From contig NZ_CP026309.1 of NCBI RefSeq assembly GCF_002906575.1, positions 3,906,001-3,970,000 on the forward strand: a stretch of 64,000 nucleotides of DNA, in the 5' to 3' direction. Origin of the DNA: Salinigranum rubrum. Its GTDB lineage: Archaea; Halobacteriota; Halobacteria; Halobacteriales; Haloferacaceae. This document shows, in pieces, positions 35,351 through 44,136 of the stretch (positions are counted from its first letter, which is position 1; every line of letters begins with the position of its first letter). A model generated the notes under the pieces. That model ran no database searches. It worked only from the letters and a program-made list of their open reading frames with translations, and was not told where the DNA came from. Both the position numbers and the translations under genes were made by a program.

Positions 35351-35444
35351 CGGTCGTCGCGCTTGTCTCACTCGGCGTCCAGACAGTCTCGTTCGGGCCC
35401 TGCTATCGGTTCGTCTCCCGATCGATACGTTCCACACTCACCGT

Positions 35445-36725
35445 CTACGTCCCGTGGTCCCACGAGTCCATGTACTCCGCCTGCTCGTCGGTCAGGGAGT
35501 CGTACTCGACGCCCTCGGCGGCGAGTTTGATCTCGGCCACCTCGCGGTCGAGGTCGTCGGGGACGTCGTGGACGCCCGCGCCGTACTCCTCGCCGTGTTC
35601 GACGAGTTCGCGCACGCAGACCGCCTGAACCCCGAACGACTGGTCCATCACCTCAACCGGGTGTCCGAGCGCGATGGGTGCGGCGAGGTTCACCAGTCGG
35701 CCCTCGGCGAGGACGTTCAGCCGTCTTCCATCTTTTAACTCGTACGCGTCGACGCCGTCGCGCGCCTCGTACTGGTCGACCGCCATGTCCGAGAGGTGGT
35801 CGAGGTTGACCTCGACGTCGAAGTGGCCGGCGTTGGCGAGGAGGACGCCGTCCTGCATGACCTCGAAGTGCTCGCGGGTGATGACGTCGCGGTTGCCGGT
35901 GGTGGTGATGAAGACGTCGCCCACCTCCGCCGCGTCGGCCATCGGCATGACGTCGTACCCCTCCATGTGCGCCTCCAGCGCGCGTCGGGGCTCGACTTCG
36001 GTGACGACGACGTTCGCGTTCTGACCGGCGGCCTTCTTCGCTACCCCCTTGCCACAGTAGCCGTAGCCGGCGACGACGACGGTCTTCGACGCCCACGAGA
36101 GGTTGGTCGTCATCGCGATGGTCGCCAGCGCCGACTCGCCCGTGCCGTGAACGTTGTCGAACAGCGTCTTCATCGGGGTGTCGTTGACGGCGAACACGGG
36201 GTATTTCAACTCCCCGTCGGCGTCCATCGCACGGAGGCGGTGCACACCGGTCGTCGTCTCCTCACAGCCGCCGACGATGGTGTCGATCAGTTCAGGAAAC
36301 GACTCGTGGATGGCCGCGACCATGTCCATCCCGTCGTCGACGGTGATGGTCGGTTCGTGTCCGATGACCGCCTCGATGTCGGCGTAGTACTGCTCGTCGT
36401 CGACGCCGCGCTCGGCGTAGGAGGTGATTCGAGGGTGGGCGTCGAGCGCCGCGCTCACGTCGTCGTGCGTCGACAGGGGGTTACAGCCCGTGATGGCCAC
36501 CTCGGCGCCGCCCTCGGCGAGGAGTTCGACGAGGTTCGCCGTCTTCGCCTCGACGTGCATCGCCATCCCGACGACCTCTCCGTCGAGCGGTTCTTCGCTC
36601 GCGAACTCCCCGGAGAGCGACTGCAGGATGGGCATGTGCTGCATCGCCCAGTCCATCTTGCGGCGGCCCTCCTCGCGTGCGGTCTCGGGGTCACCGAGAC
36701 GGTCGGTGATAGACGGCTGACTCAT
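35445..36725 (-). CDS. ahcY: Adenosylhomocysteinase (or S-inosylhomocysteine hydrolase)
   Basis: 426 residues; splits S-adenosylhomocysteine (SAH), or S-inosylhomocysteine in some archaea, into homocysteine and nucleoside. MAMHVEAKTANLVELLAEGG, the NAD-binding VVVAGYGYCGKGVAKKAAG and GHFDVEVNL are typical. The loop before the Rossmann fold reads NVHGTGES rather than the common NRYGTGQS, in line with archaeal members. The SAH/MTA deaminase at 39143-40437 could supply the inosyl form. Start ATG 36725. Confidence 0.95.
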   Translation of the reverse strand: MSQPSITDRLGDPETAREEGRRKMDWAMQHMPILQSLSGEFASEEPLDGEVVGMAMHVEAKTANLVELLAEGGAEVAITGCNPLSTHDDVSAALDAHPRITSYAERGVDDEQYYADIEAVIGHEPTITVDDGMDMVAAIHESFPELIDTIVGGCEETTTGVHRLRAMDADGELKYPVFAVNDTPMKTLFDNVHGTGESALATIAMTTNLSWASKTVVVAGYGYCGKGVAKKAAGQNANVVVTEVEPRRALEAHMEGYDVMPMADAAEVGDVFITTTGNRDVITREHFEVMQDGVLLANAGHFDVEVNLDHLSDMAVDQYEARDGVDAYELKDGRRLNVLAEGRLVNLAAPIALGHPVEVMDQSFGVQAVCVRELVEHGEEYGAGVHDVPDDLDREVAEIKLAAEGVEYDSLTDEQAEYMDSWDHGT

Positions 36726-36851
36726 GCGTAGCGATTACGGGAGGGCTGGGAAAACGCTACCGAAGCGAAGGCATCGGGGCAGCGTCCGGTGAATATCACC
36801 GTTGAAAACCCGGACGAAATCGTTAACCGACGACGAGGGAACCGTGCCGTA

Positions 36852-37721
36852 ATGAGTCGCGGCCAGTCGACCACCGTCGCCACCGTCTTCCTCGTCGCGG
36901 TCCTCCTCGTGGTCGGAGGAACCGTCGCGTACGCGACGAGTGGGGTCCTCGAAGAGGCACAGCGGGAACCCGTCTCGGCGGCCGTGGCCACGGACGTGGA
37001 CGGACGGAACGTCAGCGTGACCCACGAGTCGGGAGACGAACTGGCCGCGGCGGACGTCGGCCTGGTTATCAGCGGCGACGACGGGACGACCCGCCTCTCG
37101 CTGGACGGGGCGACCCGGCGGGGGAACGGCGACGGCGCGTTCACCGCGGGCGAGACGTTCGTCGTCGGCCACGGACTGACCGGCGAGACGGCCACGGTTC
37201 GGGTGGTCCACCGACCCAGCGGGAGCGTCCTCGCCCGCGACGAGTTCTCGGTGCCGGTGGTCGGAACGGTCCCCGACCCCTCGGCGTCGGTCAGTAGCTA
37301 CTCGACCGACGGACAGGACGGCGGCGGGTCGCTGACGGCGTCGGGAGGGAGCTATCGACTCGAAGGGAACACGTGGAAGGAAGTCGACTTCGACTACACG
37401 GTCACGGCCGACACCGTGCTCGTCTTCGAGTTCAAGAGCACCGACCAGGGCGAGATTCACGCCATCGGGCTCGGAACCGACAACACGGGGACACAGCCGC
37501 TGTACAAGCTCTACGGGACGCAGGCCGTCGGTGACACCGGCGCGTACAACTTCGACGGAACGTACGCCACCTACACCGACGGCGACGGCTGGGTGCGATA
37601 CGAGATTCCCGTCGGCGAGGCGTTCCAGGGTGACGTTTCGAAGCTCGTCTTCGTCAACGACCACGACGCCGGCGGCACCGTCGTCTCGACGTACCGGAAC
37701 GTTCGCGTCGAGGAGCGGTGA
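36852..37721 (+). CDS. Pilin-like secreted protein with C-terminal beta-domain
   Basis: 289 residues. The N-terminus MSRGQSTTVATVFLVAVLLV is a class III-type prepilin-like or archaeal pilin N-terminal pattern: a short basic leader, then one long hydrophobic helix. The extracellular part includes a first beta segment (GLVISGDDGTTRLSL, GETFVVGHGLTGETATV) and, from about residue 170, a lectin-like domain with FEFKSTDQGEIHAIGLGTDN and WVRYEIPVGEAFQGDVSKL. It is probably an extracellular binding protein anchored by its N-terminus. Start ATG 36852. Confidence 0.75.
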   Translation: MSRGQSTTVATVFLVAVLLVVGGTVAYATSGVLEEAQREPVSAAVATDVDGRNVSVTHESGDELAAADVGLVISGDDGTTRLSLDGATRRGNGDGAFTAGETFVVGHGLTGETATVRVVHRPSGSVLARDEFSVPVVGTVPDPSASVSSYSTDGQDGGGSLTASGGSYRLEGNTWKEVDFDYTVTADTVLVFEFKSTDQGEIHAIGLGTDNTGTQPLYKLYGTQAVGDTGAYNFDGTYATYTDGDGWVRYEIPVGEAFQGDVSKLVFVNDHDAGGTVVSTYRNVRVEER

Positions 37722-37786
37722 CCCGCAGTATCGCACGACGTGCGGCAGGCAGAACGACTAACAGGCGCGCTGGCGACGGTCCGGAC

Positions 37787-39121
37787 ATGGACCTCCAGGC
37801 CGCGCTGGACGCGCTCGACGGCTACCCGGTGCTGTGTGCGTACAACGCGAACGTCGACGGCATCCGGCGCGTCGACGCCGACCTCGAATCGGTTCTCGGT
37901 CCCCCCGGCGACGACCCCGACGGTCGACTCGACTCCCGGAGCGAACTCGCGGCGGCCATCGCGGCGACCATGAATCGAGGAAGCGGCGACGAGCGCGCCA
38001 TGACCGACGCGTTCGCGGCCGACCTCGAATCGTCGCTCGCCGCGGACGAACAGCGTCTCGGGGGACAGGCCGGCATCATGGCCGACGTGCTGTCGTCGCT
38101 CGGCGGGAGCCCCGTCTTCTACACGTATCTGCTCTCCGGACGGCAACGCGCGCAGTTCACCCATCCCGACGGCATCCGGTTCCCGGTCGCAGAAGGGGAC
38201 GAGGAGGGTGGCGAGGGGGAACTCGTGCTCCGTCGACTCGAAGACGCTCCGCCCGCCGAGAAGACGAAGCTCAACTGGATCTTCGAGTTCGACGCGGGCG
38301 ACACGTTCTTCGGGACGACCGCGGCCGACGCCTCGCGCTTCATCGCGGCGTCCCGTCCCGACGAGTTCGACCTCCACACCTCCGTCGACGGCCACGCCGA
38401 AACCCTCGGCGAGCGGGTCGGCTGTGCGGTCCTCTCGGGCTTTCACAGCGTCAACCGCGAGTACGAGAGCGGGGAGACGTTCGAGACGTGTCTCGACAAC
38501 GCCGCGTCGTTCGTCCGGGGCGTCGGCGACCACGCGCGGGTGCAGGTCGAACTCGGGGTGACGCACGACCCCGCCATCAGGGAGAAGATGCGCGAGGCAA
38601 TCGTCCCCGAGGCCGACGTGGTGAGCCTCGACGGCCGCGAACTCGACCAGTTGCGCGACGACCTCGGCGTCTCGGTGCCGACGACCGAAGACGGAATCGT
38701 CCGCCGGTACGAGACGCTCGAAGCCGTCCGCGAGCAGTTAGAAATCGGCGCGCTGTCGTTCCACGCGAAGTCGTACTTCCTCGCGACGTTCGACGACCGC
38801 TACCTCCCGCCCGCGGCCGTCCGGGACGGCTTCGACGTCGCGGCGTACGTCGCGGCCGCGAAGGCGGAAGACGGACTGGTGACCGGCGCGGACGACCTCG
38901 GAGCCGCGACGCGGTTCGAGCGATCCGCGAAGGGAATCGACGCCGTCGACCGACTCGCTGACGCCCTCGACGTCCCGTGTGAGGACGGCGTCGTCGCGTC
39001 GCCCGGCGTGGTGGCGGTCCCGAACCGCGTCGTCGAAACGCCCGCGAGCACCGTCGGTATCGGCGATTCGGTCTCGGTGACGAGTTTCGCGCTGGCGAAC
39101 GCGGTGGCCGAGGAGAGATAG
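37787..39121 (+). CDS. ADP-dependent glucokinase/phosphofructokinase-family sugar kinase
   Basis: 444 residues in the archaeal ADP-dependent sugar-kinase family (ribokinase fold). CAYNANVDGIRRV near the N-terminus, GGQAGIMADVLSSLGG, HSVNREYESGETFE and the catalytic GxGD motif in TVGIGDSVSVTSF near the C-terminus are seen. Whether glucose, fructose-6-phosphate or another sugar is the substrate cannot be told. ATG 37787 (MDLQAALDALDGYP) is preferred; the 23 residues upstream are shadow sequence. Confidence 0.85.
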   Translation: MDLQAALDALDGYPVLCAYNANVDGIRRVDADLESVLGPPGDDPDGRLDSRSELAAAIAATMNRGSGDERAMTDAFAADLESSLAADEQRLGGQAGIMADVLSSLGGSPVFYTYLLSGRQRAQFTHPDGIRFPVAEGDEEGGEGELVLRRLEDAPPAEKTKLNWIFEFDAGDTFFGTTAADASRFIAASRPDEFDLHTSVDGHAETLGERVGCAVLSGFHSVNREYESGETFETCLDNAASFVRGVGDHARVQVELGVTHDPAIREKMREAIVPEADVVSLDGRELDQLRDDLGVSVPTTEDGIVRRYETLEAVREQLEIGALSFHAKSYFLATFDDRYLPPAAVRDGFDVAAYVAAAKAEDGLVTGADDLGAATRFERSAKGIDAVDRLADALDVPCEDGVVASPGVVAVPNRVVETPASTVGIGDSVSVTSFALANAVAEER

Positions 39122-39142
39122 AACGCGCGGGCGAGGAGAGAG

Positions 39143-40437
39143 TCAGTCGGCGCGCTCGGCCATCGCTGCCGCTTTCTCTCGTGCGTCTGTTTTGACCCGC
39201 TCTTCGTCCATCGTCAGCACCTCGCGGTCGCGCATCAACACCTGTCCGTCACAGACGGTGTGGCGGACGTCGGAGCCGCGGGCGGCGTACACCAGGTGCG
39301 AGATAACGTCGTGGACCGGGGTGAGGTGGGGCGCGTCGAGGTCGACGACGGCGATGTCCGCGGCTTCGCCGGGCGCGATGCGGCCGCCCGGGAGGCCGAG
39401 CGCGTCGGCACCGCCCGCCGTCGCCATCTCTACCACGTCGGGCGCGGCGACGGCGTCGGCGCGGTCGGCGGCGAGTTTGCCGAGCATCGCCGCGTCGCGC
39501 ATCTCGTCGAAGAGGTCGAGGTCGTTGTTCGAGGCCGCGCCGTCGGTCCCGAGCGCGACGTTCACGCCCGCGTCGAGGTAGCGCTGGACGGGCGCCATCC
39601 CCGACGCGAGCTTCATGTTCGACGCCGGGCAGTGGACGACGCTGCTTCCCCGCTCGGCGAGGAGGTCGATCTCCGCCTCGGAGACGTGGACGCCGTGGGC
39701 GAGGAACGTCGTCGAGTCGAGGACGCCGAGGCCGTCGGCGTACTGCAGCGGGTCCTGTCCGCGTTCGTCGACGATGGGGTCCACCTCGTCGCGCGTCTCG
39801 TTCGCGTGGAGGTGAAGCGGCACCCCGACGTCGCGAGCGGTCTCGACGCAGCGCTCGAACGCCTCGTCCGAGACGGTGGTGAGCGAGTGCGGCATCACGG
39901 CCGTTCGAACCCTCCCCCGGCGGCACCGTCGTACTCGCGGGCCACGGCGAGGCTCTCGTCGACGTCGTCGTGTGCCGTCTCGGTGTCCTTGCCGACGGTG
40001 ACGATTCCGTGGCCGAGGCGAGCACGAAGGCCGGCGTCGGCGACGCTCTCGACGACCTGGGGAACGTGAAAGTACATGTCGCCGAAGGCGGTCGTCCCCG
40101 AGCGGATCATCTCCAGGAGGGCGAGGTCGGTCCCGGCGCGAACATCGGAAGAGTCGAGGGCGGCCTCGGCCGGCCAGATGTCCTCGCGGAGCCACGTTTC
40201 GAGCGGCTTGTCGTCCGCGTAGCCTCGCAGGAGCGTCATCGCGGCGTGGGTGTGGGCGTTGACGAGCCCCGGCATCACCACCGACCCGCTCGCGTCGAGC
40301 ACCTGGTCGGCTTCCTCACTCGGGTCGGGGCCGACGTCGACGATTTCGCCCCGGTCCTGGTCGACGAGCACGTCCGCCGCCGTCACGGAGCCGTCGGGGT
40401 GGACGACCCGCCCGCCGGCGACACAGAGGACTGTCAT
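39143..40437 (-). pseudogene. 5'-methylthioadenosine/S-adenosylhomocysteine deaminase, broken by a one-base frameshift
   Basis: Amidohydrolase of the MTA/SAH deaminase family. The first frame (ATG 40437) has metal-binding LVNAHTHAAMTLLRGYADD and reads to EYDGAAGG, then stops at 39895. The second frame continues with RTAVMPHSLTTVSDEAFERC, the metal ligands in LHLHANETRDEV and LAHGVHVSEAEI, and ALGTDGAASNNDLDLFDEMR. The switch falls at five C on the plus strand (39914-39918), that is five G on the coding strand; a sixth joins GAAGG to RVRTAVMPH and gives an intact 431-residue enzyme. All catalytic residues are intact, so error is as likely as loss. Confidence 0.88.
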
Positions 40438-40735
40438 GTGCGCGGGTGCGTTCGCCCCGGCGAAAACCCCGTCGGTCCCGCGAGGGTTCGGTGGTCGTGT
40501 CCCTCGCTCGCACACGGGTTCAACGCGTATTTCGACTCGCGCGCTCCCCCGACCGCCGTGTTGGGACTCTACCGGTCGGAAGGCTGTCCCCCACTGCGGG
40601 GAAGCCCGCGACAAACGCAGCGACCGCGGCGTGTCGTACGTCGTCCACGACCCTCGACTCCCGGGGGGTGACGGCGGCGACGGCGGCGACGCCGGTGTCG
40701 TCCGTTTTCGGCGCGGAGCGCACGAACCGAACGGC

Positions 40736-41527
40736 TCAGTCGTCGCGTCTCCCGAGGTAGAGGTCGCGGACCGCGTCGCTGGCGAGTAATTCGTCGGCCG
40801 GGCCCTCGAAGCGGTTCTCGCCCATGTCGAGGACGTACCCCCGGTCGGCGACGCCGAGCGCCGCGCGGACGTTCTGCTCGACCATCAGCACGGCCGTCCC
40901 CTCCTCGCGGACCCGCTGGACGTGGTCGAACGCGCGGTCGACCAACTGCGGCGCGAGTCCCGCCGACGGTTCGTCGACGAGCAGGACGTCCGGGTCGGCC
41001 ATCAACGCCCGCGCCATCGCGAGCATCTGCCGTTCGCCGCCCGACAGTGTCGACGCCCGTTGCTCCAGACGCTCTTCGAGGCGCGGGAAGAGGTCGTACA
41101 GTTCGGCGCGTCGCCGTTTCGAACCGGAGACCGCAGCACCGCCGATGTCGAGGTTCTCCGAGACGGTCAGATTGGGGAAGACGTTCTCCGTCTGCGGGAC
41201 GTAGCCGACGCCGTAGTCGACGAGGTCGTCCGTCTCGACCGCCGAGACGTCGGTCCCGCCGACGGTGACCGTCCCCGCCCACAGCGGCAGCAACCGGTAG
41301 ATGGCGCGCATGAGCGTCGACTTCCCGGCGCCGTTCGGGCCGAAGACGAGGACTATCTCCTCGGCTCGAACGTCGAGGTCGACGCCGCGGAGCACCTGGA
41401 GGTCGCCGTATCCCGTCTCGACCCCGCGGACGGAGAGGAGGGCGTCGTCGAGGCGGGGGACGCGGTCGAGGTCGGCCTCGGCCGCCACGTCGGCGTCGGC
41501 GCGGGTGTCGCCGTCCACCTCAGCCAC
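40736..41527 (-). CDS. livF: Branched-chain amino-acid ABC transporter, ATP-binding protein LivF
   Basis: 263 residues. Walker A GPNGAGKSTLM, VPQTENVFPNLTVSENLDIG, signature LSGGERQMLAMARALMADPD and Walker B VLLVDEPSAGLAP are those of LivF. GTG 41527 is preferred as start because the frame overlaps the livG stop (41520) by 8 nt. An N-terminal acidic extension of about 30 residues precedes the ABC domain. Last gene of the livJ-H-M-G-F operon; the 298-nt gap that follows (40438-40735) holds nothing that I can support. Confidence 0.93.
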   Translation of the reverse strand: MAEVDGDTRADADVAAEADLDRVPRLDDALLSVRGVETGYGDLQVLRGVDLDVRAEEIVLVFGPNGAGKSTLMRAIYRLLPLWAGTVTVGGTDVSAVETDDLVDYGVGYVPQTENVFPNLTVSENLDIGGAAVSGSKRRRAELYDLFPRLEERLEQRASTLSGGERQMLAMARALMADPDVLLVDEPSAGLAPQLVDRAFDHVQRVREEGTAVLMVEQNVRAALGVADRGYVLDMGENRFEGPADELLASDAVRDLYLGRRDD

Positions 41528-42296
41528 CCCCCAGATAGGCGTCGACGACGCGGTCGTTCGCCCGAATCTCTTCGGGGGTACCGGTCGCGAGCGTCGCCCC
41601 GTTGTGCATGACGACGACGTGGTCGCACTCGCGCATGACGAGGTCGATGTCGTGCTCGACAAAGAGCACGGTCCGGCCCTCGTCGTTGAGCGCGCGGACC
41701 CGTTCGAGTAACTTTTCGGTGAGCGCGGGGTTCACCCCGGCGGCGGGTTCGTCGAGCATGAGGAGCGAGGGGTCGAGCATGAGAACGCGACCGAGTTCGA
41801 GGAGTTTCCGCTGGCCGCCGGAGAGGCCGCGGGCGTACTCGTCGGCGAGGTGCGAGAGGTCGAGGAAGTCGAGCGTCTCGGCCACGCGCTCGGCGACGGC
41901 GCGCTCCTCGTCGGCGACCGTTTTCCCCCGAAAGAGCGCGTTGAGCGCCGACTCCCCGGTCTGGTTGGTGGCCGCGAACGCGAGGTTGTCGGCGACGCTC
42001 ATGCCGGCGAACGTCTTCGGCGTCTGGAACGTCCGGCCGACGCCCGCGGCGGCCACCTCGTGTGGGGCGCGGCCGACGACGTCCTCTCCCCGGAGGCGGA
42101 TTTCGCCCGAGTCGGGCGTGAGTACGCCCGTGACGAGGTCGAACAGCGTCGACTTCCCGGCACCGTTCGGGCCGATGAGTCCCGTAATCGACCCCGCCGG
42201 GACCGAGAACGTGGTGCCGTCGACGGCCCTGATACCGCCGAACGTCTTCACGAGGTCCGCGACGGCGAGCGCGGGCGTGGAGTCCACGTCAGTCAC
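41520..42296 (-). CDS. livG: Branched-chain amino-acid ABC transporter, ATP-binding protein LivG
   Basis: 258 residues. Walker A GPNGAGKSTLFDLVTG, GVGRTFQTPKTFAGMSVADN, signature LSGGQRKLLELGRVLMLDPS and the LivG-type VLFVEHDIDLVMRECDHVVV. Start ATG 42296 overlaps the livM stop by 4 nt (ATGA). Paired with LivF, as in the HAAT family. Confidence 0.95.
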   Translation of the reverse strand: MTDVDSTPALAVADLVKTFGGIRAVDGTTFSVPAGSITGLIGPNGAGKSTLFDLVTGVLTPDSGEIRLRGEDVVGRAPHEVAAAGVGRTFQTPKTFAGMSVADNLAFAATNQTGESALNALFRGKTVADEERAVAERVAETLDFLDLSHLADEYARGLSGGQRKLLELGRVLMLDPSLLMLDEPAAGVNPALTEKLLERVRALNDEGRTVLFVEHDIDLVMRECDHVVVMHNGATLATGTPEEIRANDRVVDAYLGGG

Positions 42297-43261
42297 TCGT
42301 CGTCACCCGCCAGCACGAGTTCGTTCGGGTCCCCGAACAGCCCCGCGGGGCGGAACCGGACGACGAGGATCAGGAGGAAGCCGATGACGACGAACCGGAG
42401 CGAGGGGAGGAGCGTCGGCGACCCGCCCAGGTCGGGGAGGTAGCGCGTCCCCTCGCGGAAGGCGACGAGGACGACGGCACCGACGACGGCGCCGAGGTTC
42501 GACCCGGCCCCTCCCAGGAGGAGCGCGACCCACACGAGGAACGTGACGAGCGCGACGAACGTGACGGCGACGACGCTGCCGACGTAGTGGGCGTACACCC
42601 CGCCGGCGAGGCCGGCGATCATCCCGCCGATGGCGAACGACTTCAGCTTCACGCGGGTGGTGTCCTTCCCCAGAACCTCGGCGGCCTCCTCCGACTCCCG
42701 GACGCCCCTCAGGAGGCGGCCGAACGGGGCGTCGCTCAGGCGTTCGACGACGAGGTAGACGCCGACGGTCAGGACGAGCGCGAAAACGAAGTACGCGAGT
42801 TGCCACGTTCCCGGTCCGAGGAGCGCCCGTCCGGGTCGGGGGACGCTGTTGAGTCCGAACGTTCCTGCCGTCAGCCACGCCTCGTTGACGAGGACGTCCT
42901 CGAAGATGCCCGCGAGGGCGAACGTCGCGATGGCGAGGTAGTGCGTCCCGAGGCGGACGCTCGTGAGGCCGATGAGCGTCGCGAGCAGGCCGCCGACGAG
43001 CGCCGCGGCCACGAGGCTCACGGGTAAGCCCCACGGCATCGGCAGCGAGAGCGCGACGGTGTAGTTGGCGCCGGGACCGGGCGGCGGCACAGTGAGAAGC
43101 GCGGAGGTGTACGCGCCCGCCGCGAAGAAGGCGACGTGTCCGAAGTTGAGCAGGCCAGTGTAGCCGTAGTGGACGTTCAGCCCCATCGTGAGCATCGCGT
43201 AGACGAGCGCGATGGTACCGATACTGAGCAGTGCCACCGCGACGCCCGCGATTTCGACCAT
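42293..43261 (-). CDS. livM: Branched-chain amino-acid ABC transporter permease LivM
   Basis: 322 residues, about ten helices. ALVYAMLTMGLNVHYGYTGL then LNFGHVAFFAAGAY is the conserved LivM/LivH entry. GRLLRGVRESEEAAEVLGKD is the coupling loop facing the ATPases. ATG 43261 overlaps the livH stop by one base (TGATG). Confidence 0.94.
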   Translation of the reverse strand: MVEIAGVAVALLSIGTIALVYAMLTMGLNVHYGYTGLLNFGHVAFFAAGAYTSALLTVPPPGPGANYTVALSLPMPWGLPVSLVAAALVGGLLATLIGLTSVRLGTHYLAIATFALAGIFEDVLVNEAWLTAGTFGLNSVPRPGRALLGPGTWQLAYFVFALVLTVGVYLVVERLSDAPFGRLLRGVRESEEAAEVLGKDTTRVKLKSFAIGGMIAGLAGGVYAHYVGSVVAVTFVALVTFLVWVALLLGGAGSNLGAVVGAVVLVAFREGTRYLPDLGGSPTLLPSLRFVVIGFLLILVVRFRPAGLFGDPNELVLAGDDE

Positions 43262-44136
43262 CAGCGAGCACCCCCCGCGATGCCCTCCGGTTTCAGGAGG
43301 AGCACCCCGACCAGGATGACGAACGCGTACGCCATCGTGTACTCGGTGGCGACGTATCGAGTGCCGAGGCTCATGGCGACGCCGACGACGAGCGCGCCGG
43401 CCATCGCGCCGTACGGTTTCCCGATGCCGCCCAGCAGAGTCGCGGCGAAGACGACGACGAGGAAGTCCCACCCCATCGTGGGCCGGAACGGGGAGAACTG
43501 GACGGCCAGCAGGACGCCCGAGAGCGCGCCGACGACGCTCGAAAGGAACCAGGTCCTCCGAACCACGCGATCGGTGTCGATGCCGGCGATGGACGCGAGT
43601 TCGCGGTTGCCGCTCGTTGCGCGCATCCGCTTACCGAGCATCGTCCGCTGGAGGAGGAGGTGGACACCGAACATCGTCGCGAGGGCGGCGAGGAGGATGC
43701 CCGCCTCGACGGGCGTGAGCCGAATCCCCAGAAACGTCCACGGTCGGACCAGCGGGACCGGAAGCTGTCGGGCCTCGGTGCCGGCGACGGCGCGGACGCC
43801 GTTGCGGAGAACGAACGCGAGGCCGATGCTCGTGATGAGCAGCGGCAGTGGCCCCCGGTCCGAAAGAGGGTCGTAGAAGACGCGGGCGAGGCCCACGCCC
43901 AGGAGACCGACGACGACGAGCGCGACGAGGGACGCGGCGGGGACGCCGACGCCGAACCCGACGACGAGGAGCGCGACGTACGCGCCGAGGGTGAGAAACT
44001 CCCCGTAGGCGAAGTTGATGAACCGGGTGACGCCGTACGAGAGCGTCAGCCCCACGGCGCCGACGGCGATGACGCTCCCGTTGACGAGGCCGTAGACGAC
44101 GGTCTGAACGACGCCCGCGAGCGCGTCGGCGAGCAT
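43261..44136 (-). CDS. livH: Branched-chain amino-acid ABC transporter permease LivH
   Basis: 291 residues, eight or nine helices. SVIAVGAVGLTLSYGVTRFI then NFAYGEFLTLGAYVAL and GKRMRATSGNRELASIAGID (coupling loop) are typical of LivH. It is directly downstream of the binding-protein gene (stop 44137, start 44136), so the five genes form one operon. Confidence 0.94.
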   Translation of the reverse strand: MLADALAGVVQTVVYGLVNGSVIAVGAVGLTLSYGVTRFINFAYGEFLTLGAYVALLVVGFGVGVPAASLVALVVVGLLGVGLARVFYDPLSDRGPLPLLITSIGLAFVLRNGVRAVAGTEARQLPVPLVRPWTFLGIRLTPVEAGILLAALATMFGVHLLLQRTMLGKRMRATSGNRELASIAGIDTDRVVRRTWFLSSVVGALSGVLLAVQFSPFRPTMGWDFLVVVFAATLLGGIGKPYGAMAGALVVGVAMSLGTRYVATEYTMAYAFVILVGVLLLKPEGIAGGAR

